Shown: piece by piece, positions 10,401-22,152 of the stretch
Layout of the letters: each line of letters opens with the position of its first letter
Position numbering within the stretch: the first letter of the stretch is position 1
Source of the DNA: Phymorhynchus buccinoides
Taxonomy: Eukaryota > Mollusca > Gastropoda > Neogastropoda > Raphitomidae
Direction: 5' to 3'
Assembly: GCA_017654935.2 (NCBI GenBank)
Contig: CM065690.1
Coordinates: 496,402 to 560,401, forward strand
Length of the DNA: 64,000 bases
Notes under the pieces: generated by a model
What the model was told of the DNA's origin: nothing
The model's database searches: none
The model's input: the letters and a program-made list of their open reading frames with translations, nothing else
Made by a program: the position numbers and the translations under genes

Positions 10401-13400
10401 ATTGATCATTGTGTAGCAGTGTGTGATGTTAGACATTCATTGATCATTGTGTAACAGTGTGTAATGTCAGACATTCATTGATCGTTGTGTAACAGTGTGT
10501 AACAGTGTGTGATGTTAGACATTCATTGATCATTGTGTAACAGTGTGTGATGTTAGACATTCATTGATCGTTGTGTAACAGTGTGTGATGTTAGACATTC
10601 ATTGATCATTGTGTAACAGTGTGTGATGTCAGACATTCATTGATCGTTGTGTAACAGTGTGTGATGTTAGACATTCATTGATCATTGTGTAGCAGTGTGT
10701 GATGTTAGACATTCATTGATCATTGTGTAACAGTGTGTGATGTCAGACATTCATTGATCGTTGTGTAACAGTGTGTAACAGTGTGTGATGTTAGACATTC
10801 ATTGATCATTGTGTAGCAGTGTGTGATGTTAGACATTCATTGATCGTTGTGTAACAGTGTGTGATGTTAGACATTCATTGATCATTGTGTAACAGTGTGT
10901 GATGTTAGACATTCATTGATCATTGTGTAGCAGTGTGTGATGTTAGACATTCATTGATTGTTGTGTAACAGTGTGTAACAGTGTGTGATGTTAGACATTC
11001 ATTGATCATTGTGTAGCAGTGTGTGATGTTAGACATTCATTGATCATTGTGTAACAGTGTGTGATGTTAGACATTCATTGATCATTGTGTAACAGTGTGT
11101 GATGTCAGACATTCATTGATCATTGTGTAACAGTGTGTGATGTTAGACATTCATTGATCATTGTGTAACAGTGTGTGATGTTAGACATTCATTGATCATT
11201 GTGTAGCAGTGTGTGATGTTAGACATTCATTGATCATTGTGTAACAGTGTGTGATGTTAGACATTCATTGATCGTTGTGTAACAGTGTGTAACAGTGTGT
11301 GATGTTAGACATTCATTGATCATTGTGTAACAGTGTGTGATGTTAGACATTCATTGATCATTGTGTAGCAGTGTGTGATGTTAGACATTCATTGATCATT
11401 GTGTAGCAGTGTGTGATGTTAGACATTCATTGATCATTGTGTAGCAGTGTGTGATGTTAGACATTCATTGATCATTGTGTAGCAGTGTGTGATGTTAGAC
11501 ATTCATTCATTGATCATTGTGTAACAGTGTGTGATGTCAGACATTCATTGATCGTTGTGTAACAGTGTGTAACAGTGTGTGATGTTAGACATTCATTGAT
11601 CATTGTGTAGCAGTGTGTGATGTTAGACATTCATTGATCGTTGTGTAACAGTGTGTAACAGTGTGTGATGTTAGACATTCATTGATTGTTGTGTAACAGT
11701 GTGTAACAGTGTGTGATGTTAGACATTCATTGATCATTGTGTAACAGTGTGTGATGTCAGACATTCATTGATCATTGTGTAACAGTGTGTGATGTCAGAC
11801 ATTCATTGATCATTGTGTAACAGTGTGTGATGTTAGACATTCATTGATTGTTGTGTAACAGTGTGTAACAGTGTGTGATGTTAGACATTCATTGATCATT
11901 GTGTAGCAGTGTGTGATGTTAGACATTCATTGATCATTGTGTAGCAGTGTGTGATGTTAGACATTCATTGATCGTTGTGTAACAGTGTGTGATGTTAGAC
12001 ATTCATTGATCATTGTGTAACAGTGTGTGATGTTAGACATTCATTGATCATTGTGTAGCAGTGTGTGATGTTAGACATTCATTGATTGTTGTGTAACAGT
12101 GTGTAACAGTGTGTGATGTTAGACATTCATTGATCATTGTGTAGCAGTGTGTGATGTTAGACATTCATTGATTGTTGTGTAACAGTGTGTAACAGTGTGT
12201 GATGTTAGACATTCATTGATCATTGTGTAACAGTGTGTGATGTTAGACATTCATTGATCATTGTGTAGCAGTGTGTGATGTTAGACATTCATTGATCATT
12301 GTGTAGCAGTGTGTGATGTTAGACATTCATTGATCATTGTGTAACAGTGTGTGATGTTAGACATTCATTGATCATTGTGTAACAGTGTGTGATGTTAGAC
12401 ATTCATTGATCATTGTGTAACAGTGTGTGATGTTAGACATTCATTGATCATTGTGTAACAGTGTGTAACAGTGTGTGATGTTAGACATTCATTGATCATT
12501 GTGTAACAGTGTGTGATGTTAGACATTCATTGATCATTGCTCCCAAAGGACAGTGTGTAACAGTGTGTGATGTTAGACATTCATTGATCATTGTGTAACA
12601 GTGTGTGATGTTAGACATTCATTGATCATTGTGTAGCAGTGTGTGATGTTAGACATTCATTGATCATTGTGTAACAGTGTGTGATGTTAGACATTCATTG
12701 ATCATTGTGTAACAGTGTGTGATGTTAGACATTCATTGATCATTGTGTAACAGTGTGTGATGTTAGACATTCATTGATCATTGTGTAACTGTATGATGTT
12801 AGACATTCATTGATCATTGTGTAACAGTGTGTGATGTTAGACATTCATTGATCATTGTGTAGCAGTGTGTGATGTTAGACATTCATTGATCATTGCTCCC
12901 AAAGGACAGTGTGTAACAGTGTGTGATGTTAGACATTCATTGATCATTGTGTAACAGTGTGTAATGTCAGACATTCATTGATCGTTGTGTAACAGTGTGT
13001 GATGTTAGACATTCATTGATCATTGTGTAACAGTGTGTGATGTTAGACATTCATTGATCATTGTGTAACAGTGTGTGATGTCAGACATTCATTGATCGTT
13101 GTGTAACAGTGTGTAACAGTGTGTGATGTTAGACATTCATTGATCATTGTGTAACAGTGTGTGATGTTAGACATTCATTGATCATTGTGTAACAGTGTGT
13201 GATGTTAGACATTCATTGATCGTTGTGTAACAGTGTGTGATGTTAGACATTCATTGATCATTGTGTAACAGTGTGTGATGTTAGACATTCATTGATCATT
13301 GTGTAACAGTGTGTGATGTTAGACATTCATTGATCGTTGTGTAACAGTGTGTAACAGTGTGTGATGTTACACATTCATTGATCATTGTGTAACAGTGTGT

Positions 13401-14690
13401 GATGTCAGACATTCATTGATCATTGTGTAGCAGTGTGTGATGTTAGACATTCATTGATCATTGTGTAACAGTGTGTGATGTTAGACATTCATTGATCATT
13501 GTGTAACAGTGTGTGATGTTAGACATTCATTGATCATTGTGTAACAGTGTGTGATGTTAGACATTCATTGATCGTTGTGTAACAGTGTGTAACAGTGTGT
13601 GATGTTAGACATTCATTGATCATTGTGTAACAGTGTGTGATGTTAGACATTCATTGATCATTGTGTAACAGTGTGTAACAGTGTGTGATGTTAGACATTC
13701 ATTGATCATTGTGTAACAGTGTGTGATGTTAGACATTCATTGATCATTGTGTAACAGTGTGTGATGTTAGACATTCATTGATCATTGTGTAACAGTGTGT
13801 GATGTTAGACATTCATTGATCATTGTGTAACAGTGTGTGATGTTAGACATTCATTGATCATTGTTCCCAAAGGACAGTGTGTAGCAGTGTGTGATGTTAG
13901 ACATTCATTGATCATTGTGTAACAGTGTGTGATGTTAGACATTCTGATTCATTGATCATTGTGTAACAGTGTGCGATGTTAGCCATTCATTGATCATTGT
14001 GTAACAGTGTGTAACAGTGTGATGTCAGACATTCATTGATCGTTGTGTAACAGTGTGTAACAGTGTGTGATGTTAGACATTCATTGATTGTTGTGTAACA
14101 GTGTGTAACAATGTGTGATGTTAGACATTCATTGATCATTGTGTAACAGTGTGTGATGTCAGACATTCATTGATCGTTGTGTAACAGTGTATAACAGTGT
14201 GTGATGTTAGACATTCATTGATTGTTGTGTAACAGTGTGTAACAATGTGTGATGTTAGACATTCATTGATCATTGTGTAACAGTGTGTGATGTCAGACAT
14301 TCATTGATCATTGTGTAACAGTGTGTGATGTCAGACATTCATTGATCATTGTGTAACAGTGTGTGATGTCAGACATTCATTGATCGTTGTGTATAACAGT
14401 GTGTGATGTTAGACATTCATTGATTGTTGTGTAACAGTGTGTAACAGTGTGTGATGTTAGACATTCATTGATCATTGTGTAACAGTGTGTGATGTCAGAC
14501 ATTCATTGATCATTGTGTAACAGTGTGTGATGTTAGACATTCATTGATCATTGTGTAACAGTGTGTGATGTTAGACATTCATTGATCATTGTGTAACAGT
14601 GTGTGATGTCAGACATTCATTGATCATTGTGTAACAGTGTGTGATGTCAGACATTCATTGATCATTGTGTAACAGTGTGTGATGTCAGAC
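7439..14690 (+). repeat. 7.2-kb intronic satellite, 38-bp unit
   Basis: Roughly 185 copies of a 38-base unit: GTGTAGCAGTGTGTGATG then TTAGACATTCATTGATCATT. Variants include GTAAC for GTAGC, an extra 12-base GTGTAACAGT segment, ATCGTTG/ATTGTTG for ATCATTG, and an inserted CCCAAAGGACA (near 7454, 8622, 9453, 9776, 9907, 12544, 12901, 13868). It makes up most of the 10.6-kb intron between exons B and C and stops about 13 bases before exon C. Confidence 0.96.
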
Positions 14691-14703
14691 ACCATTTTTA
14701 CAG

Positions 14704-14800
14704 GATCCATCGCGCTGCCCTGTGGATTCTGGGAGAATACTGTACGTCTTCTGAAGATATCCAGAGTGTGATGACACTGATACGACAGTCCTTGGGTGAT
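14704..14800 (+). CDS. COPB1: COPB1 exon C (coatomer subunit beta)
   Basis: This 97-base exon completes the split Lys codon from exon B and encodes 32 residues, [13 protein letters not shown] to IRQSLGD. Vertebrate beta-COP has [13 protein letters not shown] and DIQSVMTEIRRSLGE in the same place. The acceptor is ccatttttacag and the donor is gtgagta. The phase (1 base, then whole codons) fits exon B exactly, which supports a real gene and not a processed copy. The next conserved residues (IPIVES in vertebrates) are not seen in the rest of contig 1. The 3' half plus donor is copied five times immediately downstream. Confidence 0.94.
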
Positions 14801-14810
14801 GTGAGTAGTT

Positions 14811-14856
<46 letters not shown>

Positions 14857-15099
14857 CCATCACCATCATCATCACCATCATCATCATTATAATACTGTGC
14901 ATCTAGTGAAAATATCCAGAGTGTGATGACACTGATACGACAGTCCTTGGGTGATGTGAGTAGTTATCATCATCATCACCATCATCATCATCACCATCAT
15001 CATCATCACCATCATCATCATTATCATACTGTACATCTAGTGAAGATATCCAGAGTGTGATGACACTGATACGACAGTCCTTGGGTGATGTGAGTAGTT

Positions 15100-15154
<55 letters not shown>

Positions 15155-15260
15155 CCATCATCATCATCACCATCATCATCATTATAATACTGTACATCTA
15201 GTGAAGATATCCAGAGTGTGATGACACTGATACGACAGTCCTTGGGTGATGTGAGTAGTT

Positions 15261-15327
<67 letters not shown>

Positions 15328-15433
15328 CCATCATCATCATCACCATCATCATCATTATAATACTGTACATCTAGTGAAGATATCCAGAGTGTGATGACAC
15401 TGATACGACAGTCCTTGGGTGATGTGAGTAGTT

Positions 15434-15464
<31 letters not shown>

Positions 15465-15565
15465 CCATCATCATCATCACCATCATCATCATTATAATAC
15501 TGTACATCTAGTGAAGATATCCAGAGTGTGATGACACTGATACGACAGTCCTTGGGTGATGTGAG
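14801..15565 (+). repeat. Array of exon C 3' half plus donor, with CAT microsatellite
   Basis: Five further copies of the last 48 or so bases of exon C (AGATATCCAGAGTGTGATG... to ...CCTTGGGTGAT) followed by gtgagtagttatcatcat. They lie near 14908, 15041, 15202, 15374 and 15517. Between them are CAT trinucleotide runs of 50-110 bases ending in ATTATAATACTGTACATCTAGTG. The copies keep the donor but have no acceptor. Confidence 0.94.
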
Positions 15566-15950
15566 TAGTTATCATCGTCATCATCATCATCTATCATCAT
15601 CATCATCATCACCATCATCATTATCACCATCATCATCATCATCGTCGTCGTCATCATCATCATCACCATCATCATTATTACCATCATCATTATCACCATC
15701 ATCATCACCATCATCACCGTCATCATTATCATCATCATCATCGCCATCATAATCATCATCGACATCATCATCATCATCACCATTATCATCATCATCACCA
15801 TATCATCACCATCATCGTCATCATCATCAGTATGATCATCATTATCATCATCACCATCATAATCACCATCGTCACCATCATTATCATCATCATCATTATC
15901 AGCAGCATCATTATCATCATCATCATCATCATCATTATCATCAACATCAT
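15566..15950. repeat. Imperfect CAT/ATC microsatellite
   Basis: About 380 bases of degenerate CAT, ATT and CGT triplets continuing the previous array without exon copies. Open frames of poly-His, Ser or Ile type here are artefacts of the triplet repeat. Confidence 0.95.
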
Positions 15951-16007
15951 AAGTATCCTTCCAGTGTACGTATCTTACTTGCTGCAGCCAATGCTGTCAT
16001 TTCAATG

Positions 16008-16470
16008 TTTGGAGCACCTGCTATAAGCTGTAATCTTGCTGTGCTCTGAGACCTTCATGTTGATGCTGCTTTGCTCCATGATTGTTTGGAGCACCTGCTA
16101 TAAGCTGTAATCTTGCTGTGCTCTGAGACCTTCATGTTGATGCTGATTTGCTCCATGATTGTTTGGAGCACCTGCTATAAGCTGTAATCTTGCTGTGCTC
16201 TGAGACCTTCATGTTGATGCTGATTTGCTCCATGATTGTTTGGAGCACCTGCTATAAGCTGTAAGCTTGCTGTGCTCTGAGACCTTCATGTTGATGCTGC
16301 TTTGCTCCATGATTGTTTGGAGCACCTGCTATAAGCTGTAATCTTGCTGTGCTCTGAGACCTTCATGTTGATGCTGATTTGCTCCATGATTGTTTGGAGC
16401 ACCTGCTATAAGCTGTAAGCTTGCTCTGCTCTGAGACCTTCATGTTGATGCTGATTTGCTCCATGATTGT
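16008..16470 (+). repeat. 77-bp tandem array, 6 copies
   Basis: The unit starts TTTGGAGCACCTGCTATAAG and ends GATTTGCTCCATGATTG. GGAGCACCTG occurs at 16011, 16088, 16165, 16242, 16319 and 16396. Units differ at only a few positions. Confidence 0.95.
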
Positions 16471-16497
16471 TTATGAGTACATTTGTTTAAAAAAATT

Positions 16498-16568
16498 TTT
16501 TTGACCAAATGACAACTTTTTCGTTGCCACTGGGTTTAATGTATGCTAAGTCAGTGCATGGGCACACG

Positions 16569-16599
<31 letters not shown>

Positions 16600-16727
16600 T
16601 CCACGTTCAGACCGTAAGGCCTAGTGCAAAGTGAGAGAGGAAAAAATCCCCTGTACCCAGGTTCGAACTCTGGGTTTACTTGACACGAAGCGAACGCGCT
16701 AACCACTGTGCCACTCTACACCAATGA
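16498..16727 (-). mobile_element. tRNA-derived SINE
   Basis: Read on the minus strand from 16727, the element starts with a tRNA-like head holding an A box (TGGCACAGTGG) and, about 40 bases on, a B box (GAGTTCGAACC), the internal RNA polymerase III promoter. The body then contains TGAGACGATAAACCGAGGTC and CCCGTGTG, which I recall as a central domain of SINEs common in molluscan genomes. It ends in an A/T run near 16490. It is not a functional tRNA gene: the acceptor stem does not pair and no 3' tRNA end follows the B box. It directly abuts the ATT tail of a LINE. Confidence 0.8.
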
Positions 16728-17197
16728 AATAATAATAATAATAGTACATTTATATAGTGCTTTACCTCAGATGAGCACAAAGCGCTTTACAATCCATTAT
16801 TCATCAACAGACAACAAAAACAGCATTCAAGAGTGACACCAACCAGCAACAGCGCATATACAAAGCAACTCTCTCTCTCTCTAACAACACCACACTCGCA
16901 CACAAACACACGCACGCTGGCGCGCACACACACACACACACACGCACACTTAAACACACAATTTATTGACGCCAACTCATTCATACCCCATTCGGTAAGC
17001 CACAGCAACTGAGCCGCATGGACTGACCACATACACCAACACACATACACAAACACCCTCACACACAACGTACGCACGCAGACAGACACACAGACACGCA
17101 CACAGACACACACACACACATGCGTGCACACACAACCCACAAAAGCAAAAATACACACAAGCACACATGTTATGCACACATTCATGCACACACACAC

Positions 17198-17238
<41 letters not shown>

Positions 17239-18401
17239 GCACCACAAAGCACAGCACAAACCTCTTATTCAATCTTCCCTCACGTGCACACAACGATAGA
17301 CAACTGATCAAATATTTAGGGCGCAGCAGGAAAAAGATGGGTTTTAAGAGAGGTTTTGAATGAGGAGACTGAGTTGGAGTGTCGGAGAGGAGAAGGCAGA
17401 GAATTCCAAAGAGATGGTGCTTGACAAGAAAAAGAACGTTGGCCAGCAGATTTGAGATGGATGGAGGGAATGGAAAGGAGACGAGAATCAGAAGACGAAC
17501 GTAGTTGGCGAGCTGGGACATAGAGATGAAGAAGATCAGAGAGATACAGGGGAGCTTGATCATTCAGTGACTTGAAGACGAGGAGGATAATTTTGTAGTC
17601 AATACGTTATTGAACTGGGAGCCAATGTAGGGAACGAAGAACCGGAGTTATGTGATCGTACCTAGGGGAGCGAGAAATGAGACGAGCAGCATTATTCTGG
17701 ACCCGTTGGAGCTTAGAGATGAGAGTTGATGGACAGCCAGCAAGAAGTGAGTTACAGTAGTCAAGGCGAGACAGGACAAAAGCACATACTAGAGTCTTCA
17801 GGGCATCTTGAGAGAGGAAACGGCGGATGGAACTAATTCTTCGAAGTTCTAGATAGCAAGCCTTGCAAACATTGGAAACATGCTGTTTGAAAGAAAGTGT
17901 TTGGTCCAAAGTAACACCTAGATTGCGGACGGATGCAGATAGCTTGATCTCAGTGCCATCAATGTCGTCAGAACCTGGGAGAACCTGAGTTTTATTTGTG
18001 TGGTTAGAGGCTACAAGAATCATCTCTGTCTTATCAGCATTCAGTTGCAGTTTGTTGTAAAACATCCATGTTTTAACAGCAGAGATGCACAACTTAGAAG
18101 AAGAAATCATTTTGATCTAATTGACTCAGGTGGGCAGAAATGTACAGATGATTGTCATCAGAAAATCTATCATGTAGAAGAGAATGCTGGTTGATGACGG
18201 CGGAGAGAGGTTGGGTTTAAAGAACAAAAAGGATAGGGCCTAATACTGAACCTTGGGGCACACAGAACTGGAGACCTTTTGGAAGAGATGAAGAACCATT
18301 GACAACAACTTTCTGTGTGCGATCAGGAGGTTGGAAGAAAACCAGGAAAGAACATCCACCCCGACCCCCGCCAAACCCCCCCCCCCCACCCCCCCCCCCC
18401 A
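16728..18401 (-). mobile_element. LINE (CR1/L2-like) 3' half, cut by contig end
   Basis: The minus strand encodes the thumb and C-terminal part of a reverse transcriptase: KTWMFYNKLQLNADKTEM, LSASVRNLGVTLDQTLSF, LVCAFVLSRLDYCNSLL, NNAARLISR, LRSLHWLPVQ. Downstream of LPVQ the copy has a stop at 17607-17609 (TAA where the copy at 41.2-44.3 kb has TCA), so it is inactive. The 3' UTR includes CA-rich DNA, then AGCGCTTTGTGC... and an ATT microsatellite tail at 16730-16745, typical of CR1/L2-like LINEs. The 5' part is lost in the gap. The last 45 bases before the N run are a C homopolymer tract that looks like failing sequence. Confidence 0.88.
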
Positions 18402-18901
18402 NNNNNNNNNNNNNNNNNNNNNNNNNNNNNNNNNNNNNNNNNNNNNNNNNNNNNNNNNNNNNNNNNNNNNNNNNNNNNNNNNNNNNNNNNNNNNNNNNNN
18501 NNNNNNNNNNNNNNNNNNNNNNNNNNNNNNNNNNNNNNNNNNNNNNNNNNNNNNNNNNNNNNNNNNNNNNNNNNNNNNNNNNNNNNNNNNNNNNNNNNNN
18601 NNNNNNNNNNNNNNNNNNNNNNNNNNNNNNNNNNNNNNNNNNNNNNNNNNNNNNNNNNNNNNNNNNNNNNNNNNNNNNNNNNNNNNNNNNNNNNNNNNNN
18701 NNNNNNNNNNNNNNNNNNNNNNNNNNNNNNNNNNNNNNNNNNNNNNNNNNNNNNNNNNNNNNNNNNNNNNNNNNNNNNNNNNNNNNNNNNNNNNNNNNNN
18801 NNNNNNNNNNNNNNNNNNNNNNNNNNNNNNNNNNNNNNNNNNNNNNNNNNNNNNNNNNNNNNNNNNNNNNNNNNNNNNNNNNNNNNNNNNNNNNNNNNNN
18901 N
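18402..18901. other. 500-N scaffold gap
   Basis: Exactly 500 N, the same length as the second gap, so it is a placeholder and not a measured distance. The COPB1 strand changes across it. Confidence 0.99.
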
Positions 18902-19732
18902 GGTAAAACGAACCGTTCTCATGCGAATTGAAGAAATTTTAATCAGCGATATCACGATCTGACCACTAAAATGTCACCACTTTTATGCACAGTGTCCATC
19001 ACTGAGCAGTTTATGATCAAGTTTGAACTGAAACGTTCGCGATCGGTGTCGTCTTTTACGAACTCTGTGCACCGTAGGCCTAAATGCGAAGTCAACTCCC
19101 AAGTGAAACTAGGTGATCGTTCACACTCTAAGTTGGCAACTCAGTGAATGGTCTCACTTTACAAAAAAATAAGTTGAAAAGCAGCTCCTTTCCGGTTATC
19201 AACTGATAAATAGGCGTAGTGTGCGTGCCCTGAAAGCACTCACTGAATGCAAACAACACACAAATCCGTAAATGAAAAGCAGCTGGCGCGTAGCGTTTTG
19301 CCGTGATTTCCGTATTTTGCGGTGTATGCGGCGCCTTTTGTCAGCCGAGTTGTATGGCGCGGTAAAAGTTCCCCTGTGTGCAAACTGTGATTGAAAGAAA
19401 CTGCCAGAGCTAAAATGGCGAAGATTAGGTCTGTACTTTTGTTATGTGTAGTTTGTGTGTGAGTGCAACACGGGCCGTCGTGCACACTTTCTGTTTTCGC
19501 TTGTTTTCGTATATTAGCTAGACCGCGGATGTTTCATTCAAGAATGACTGAGAAAACATGTTTTATTTAGGGAGAGACACATGTGGCATGAACTGCTTGC
19601 TGGGCAGTTCGATATACGGTGTAGTGAGTCACTGAGTGCATTGTTTTGGGTCGCCCGGTGATTTTAAGACCCCCCTCTTTTGCGACCGATTTTTCAAGAT
19701 TTTTTGAATGTCTTAAAAGAGGGGGTCGACTG
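18902..19732. mobile_element. pogo/Tc1-mariner-like element, right end
   Basis: The sequence ends with the terminal repeat GAGGGGGTCGACTG followed by TA (19733-19734). Read inwards from the end, CAGTCGACCCCCTC is the kind of terminus seen in pogo-type elements, which duplicate TA. A partial inverted copy (TTTTAAGACCCCCC, 19660-19675) gives the end hairpin potential. The homologous position in contig 3 (55921) has TA with no insertion, which fixes this end. No transposase is readable, and the left end lies in the gap. Strand and family beyond the TA and terminus are inferred. Confidence 0.65.
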
Positions 19733-20315
19733 TATAAAACAAGCTGGAAAAAGCAAAAATAACTGGAAATGTCCACGATCGGACAGAGAAAAAATCACTC
19801 GACCGCGGATCGGCAGATGTTAAGTTGCAACTTGGCGCCATCGCGATCAATTTTTCACTTCATTTTTCTATTGAAAAGTTCAAAATTCTCACATCATCTT
19901 ATTTTTCCAGTGATAATATAATCTAACTTGACTCATTTCAAGCCCTAATTACAATCTCTACCATTACAAAACTGCCTGGAAAGCACTTCGAATCGACAGT
20001 AAAAGTCTGGCACGCCATTTGCTCAGTCCCGAAATAGATCGACCAAAATAAAAAACATTATTTCACCCCTTTAACCAATGAAAATGCAGCATTTAATACA
20101 TGTGACGTCAATAACAACCCCTTTTCTGATGACGTAGCGTGTTAGGTACACGTTTCGGTCAACCTTTGCGTCTTTCCCTACGAACGGAAACAAATAATAG
20201 ACATTTTTTCAAAATCCCGGAATTTTCAGCGTTCACCCTGAATTTACTATTTTACCCAGGATTTTAGCAAATTTCCGGAATAATTCCGGTTAAACCGGAA
20301 TGGTAAACAGGTCTG
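19733..20315. mobile_element. hAT-type non-autonomous element, right part
   Basis: This is the right portion of the same short element seen whole at 55683-56488. It ends GGTAAACAGGTCTG at 20315, followed by CATCTC, the 6-base target duplication. The left part has been separated by the pogo-like insertion. No coding sequence is visible. Confidence 0.75.
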
Positions 20316-20605
20316 CATCTCACCCAGTGTGGCCAACTCCAGTCATGTACTATACCATAGCAACAATAACAACCATCTCAACCAGTGTGTCCAACTCCAG
20401 TCATGTACTATACCATAGCAATACTAACAATCATCTCACCCAGTGTGGCCAACTCCAGCACAATGTACTATACCATAGCAACAATAACAACCATCTCACC
20501 TAGTGTGGCCAACTCCAGTCATGTACTATACCATAGCAACAATAACAACCATCTCACCCAGTGTGGCCAACTCCAGTCATGTACTATACCATAGCAACAA
20601 TAACA
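20316..20605 (-). repeat. Array of exon J 3' end plus donor (part 1)
   Basis: On the minus strand each unit is CTGGAGTTGGCCACACTGG followed by gtgagatggttgttattg and CTATGGTATAGTACATGA. There are about five units of 55-75 bases. They are copies of the exon J tail with the intact donor. Confidence 0.9.
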
Positions 20606-21257
20606 AGGGCATCGCTGAGCAGCAACGCATTGTAAGTGCATCACCGAGCCGGCAGCAACGCATTGTGACAATGCAAATTCGGCCAGAGTTATGTCCTCTC
20701 CCCCTTCCCACCCCCCAATAAAACACCACCCCTCCCACACCCAACACCCCCTCACCCACCCCCCCTCACACCCCCCACAACAAAATTTGAGTGACTATTA
20801 CAGTAGATCCGAAATATATGAAAAACGGGAACATGTTTCCTGCTCGGCTACATTCCAGTTCCGAGGGATAATTTATGTACGAATGTTTTATACTGTTAGT
20901 GTCACATCCTGACACAACATTTGAAGAGCTTATGTCTTGTAGTTCACGATATACAGCTTGGACAATAAACATATGGCGCAAACAAGGAAATTTCGGTTTT
21001 CAAGGTCACACGTCAAGATCAAGATCATCATGGCGATAATTTATGCTCGGATGTTTCTACTCTAGGGTATACATTACCACACACAATCTGAAGAGCTTCT
21101 GTTAAGTACAAATGTGGAAAATATGGCTGAACACCCAATTGTATACCCCTACTACTTTCAAAGCCTACCGATCTCCATGACCTTCACCTTGACCTTGATC
21201 AGTATGCAATCATCAGAACGGCCATAAGCCAAAGTACCTACATGCCAAATTGAAGAC
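20606..21257. other. Unidentified insertion in the exon J donor array
   Basis: About 650 bases of non-repeated DNA interrupt the array; a close copy is at 56781-57423. Flanks on both sides are CAACAATAACAA, which could be a target duplication but could equally be the array unit itself. It holds C-rich DNA and several TGACCTTGACCTT-like motifs. No coding region or recognised transposon end is visible. Confidence 0.6.
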
Positions 21258-22007
21258 TCTAGCCAACAATAACAACCATCTCACCAGTGTAGCCAACTCC
21301 AGCTCAATTGTGCTTTTTGTGTACTATACCATAGCAACAATAACAACCATCTCACCCAGTGTGGCCAACTCCAGCACAATGTGCTGTGTACTATACCATA
21401 GCAACAATAACAACTATCTCACCCAGTATGGCCAACTCCAGGGTCAGGTTCTGCAGGGTGTCGGCCATCTGGTTCACAATCAACACGTCCAGCACAATGG
21501 ACTATGTACTATACCATAGCAACAATACCAACCATCTCACCCAGTGTGGCCAGCTCCAGGGTCTGGTTCACAATCAACACGTCCAGCACAATGGACTATG
21601 TACTATACCATAGCAACAATAACAACCACCTCACCCAGTGAGGCCAACTCCAGCACAATGTGCTATGTACTATACCATAGCAACAATAACAACCATCTCA
21701 CCCAGTGTGGCCAACTCCAGGGTCAGGTTCTGCAGGGTGTCGGCCATCTGGTTCACAATCAACACGTCCAGCACAATGGACTATGTACTATACCATAGCA
21801 ACAATAACAACCATCTCACCCAGTGTGGCCAGCTCCAGGGTCTGGTTCACAATCAACACGTCCAGCACAATGGACTATGTACTATACCATAGCAACAATA
21901 CCAACCATCTCACCCAGTGTGGCCAGCTCCAGGGTCTGGTTCACAATCAACACGTCCAGCACAATGGACTATGTACTATACCATAGCAACAATAACAACC
22001 ATCTCAC
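21258..22007 (-). repeat. Array of exon J 3' end plus donor (part 2, longer copies)
   Basis: Here the units hold up to about 85 bases of the exon J tail (ATTGTGCTGGACGTGTTG... to ...GCCACACTGG) followed by gtgagatgg. Three kinds occur: full tail, a tail lacking 24 bases (NQT joined to LEL), and a tail lacking 51 bases (IVL joined to ELATL). All keep the donor GT. Confidence 0.9.
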
Positions 22008-22152
22008 CCAGTGTGGCCAACTCCAGGGTCAGGTTCTGCAGGGTGTCGGCCGTCTGGTTCACAATCAACACGTCCAGCACAATGTCGTACTGGTTCACAT
22101 TCACGTAGGCCTCCGCATACACCGGGTCAGAGAAACCCGTCAACTGGGTCAC
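22008..22152 (-). CDS. COPB1: COPB1 exon J (coatomer subunit beta, C-terminal domain start)
   Basis: This minus-strand exon of 145 bases encodes [48 protein letters not shown] and the first base of a Gly codon. The match to vertebrate beta-COP is nearly complete ([20 protein letters not shown]), at the start of the C-terminal appendage-type domain. The acceptor is tttcag (22153-22155 on the plus strand reads ctg) and the donor is GG|gtgagat. It continues exon I (LSK|VTQ) in phase 0. An identical copy is at 57607-57751. Arrays made from its 5' edge lie upstream in gene direction and arrays from its 3' edge downstream. Confidence 0.95.

Noticed and set aside
7439..14690. CRISPR-like regular spacing of the 38-base repeats
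   Set aside because: There are no unique spacers; the units are head-to-tail, and the host is an animal with introns.
16640..16727. Possible tRNA gene on the minus strand
   Set aside because: A and B boxes are present, but the arms do not pair into a tRNA and the sequence continues into a SINE body.
18299..18962. Open frames across the first N run (and 48372-49557 across the second)
   Set aside because: They consist of unknown residues over the gap and carry no information.
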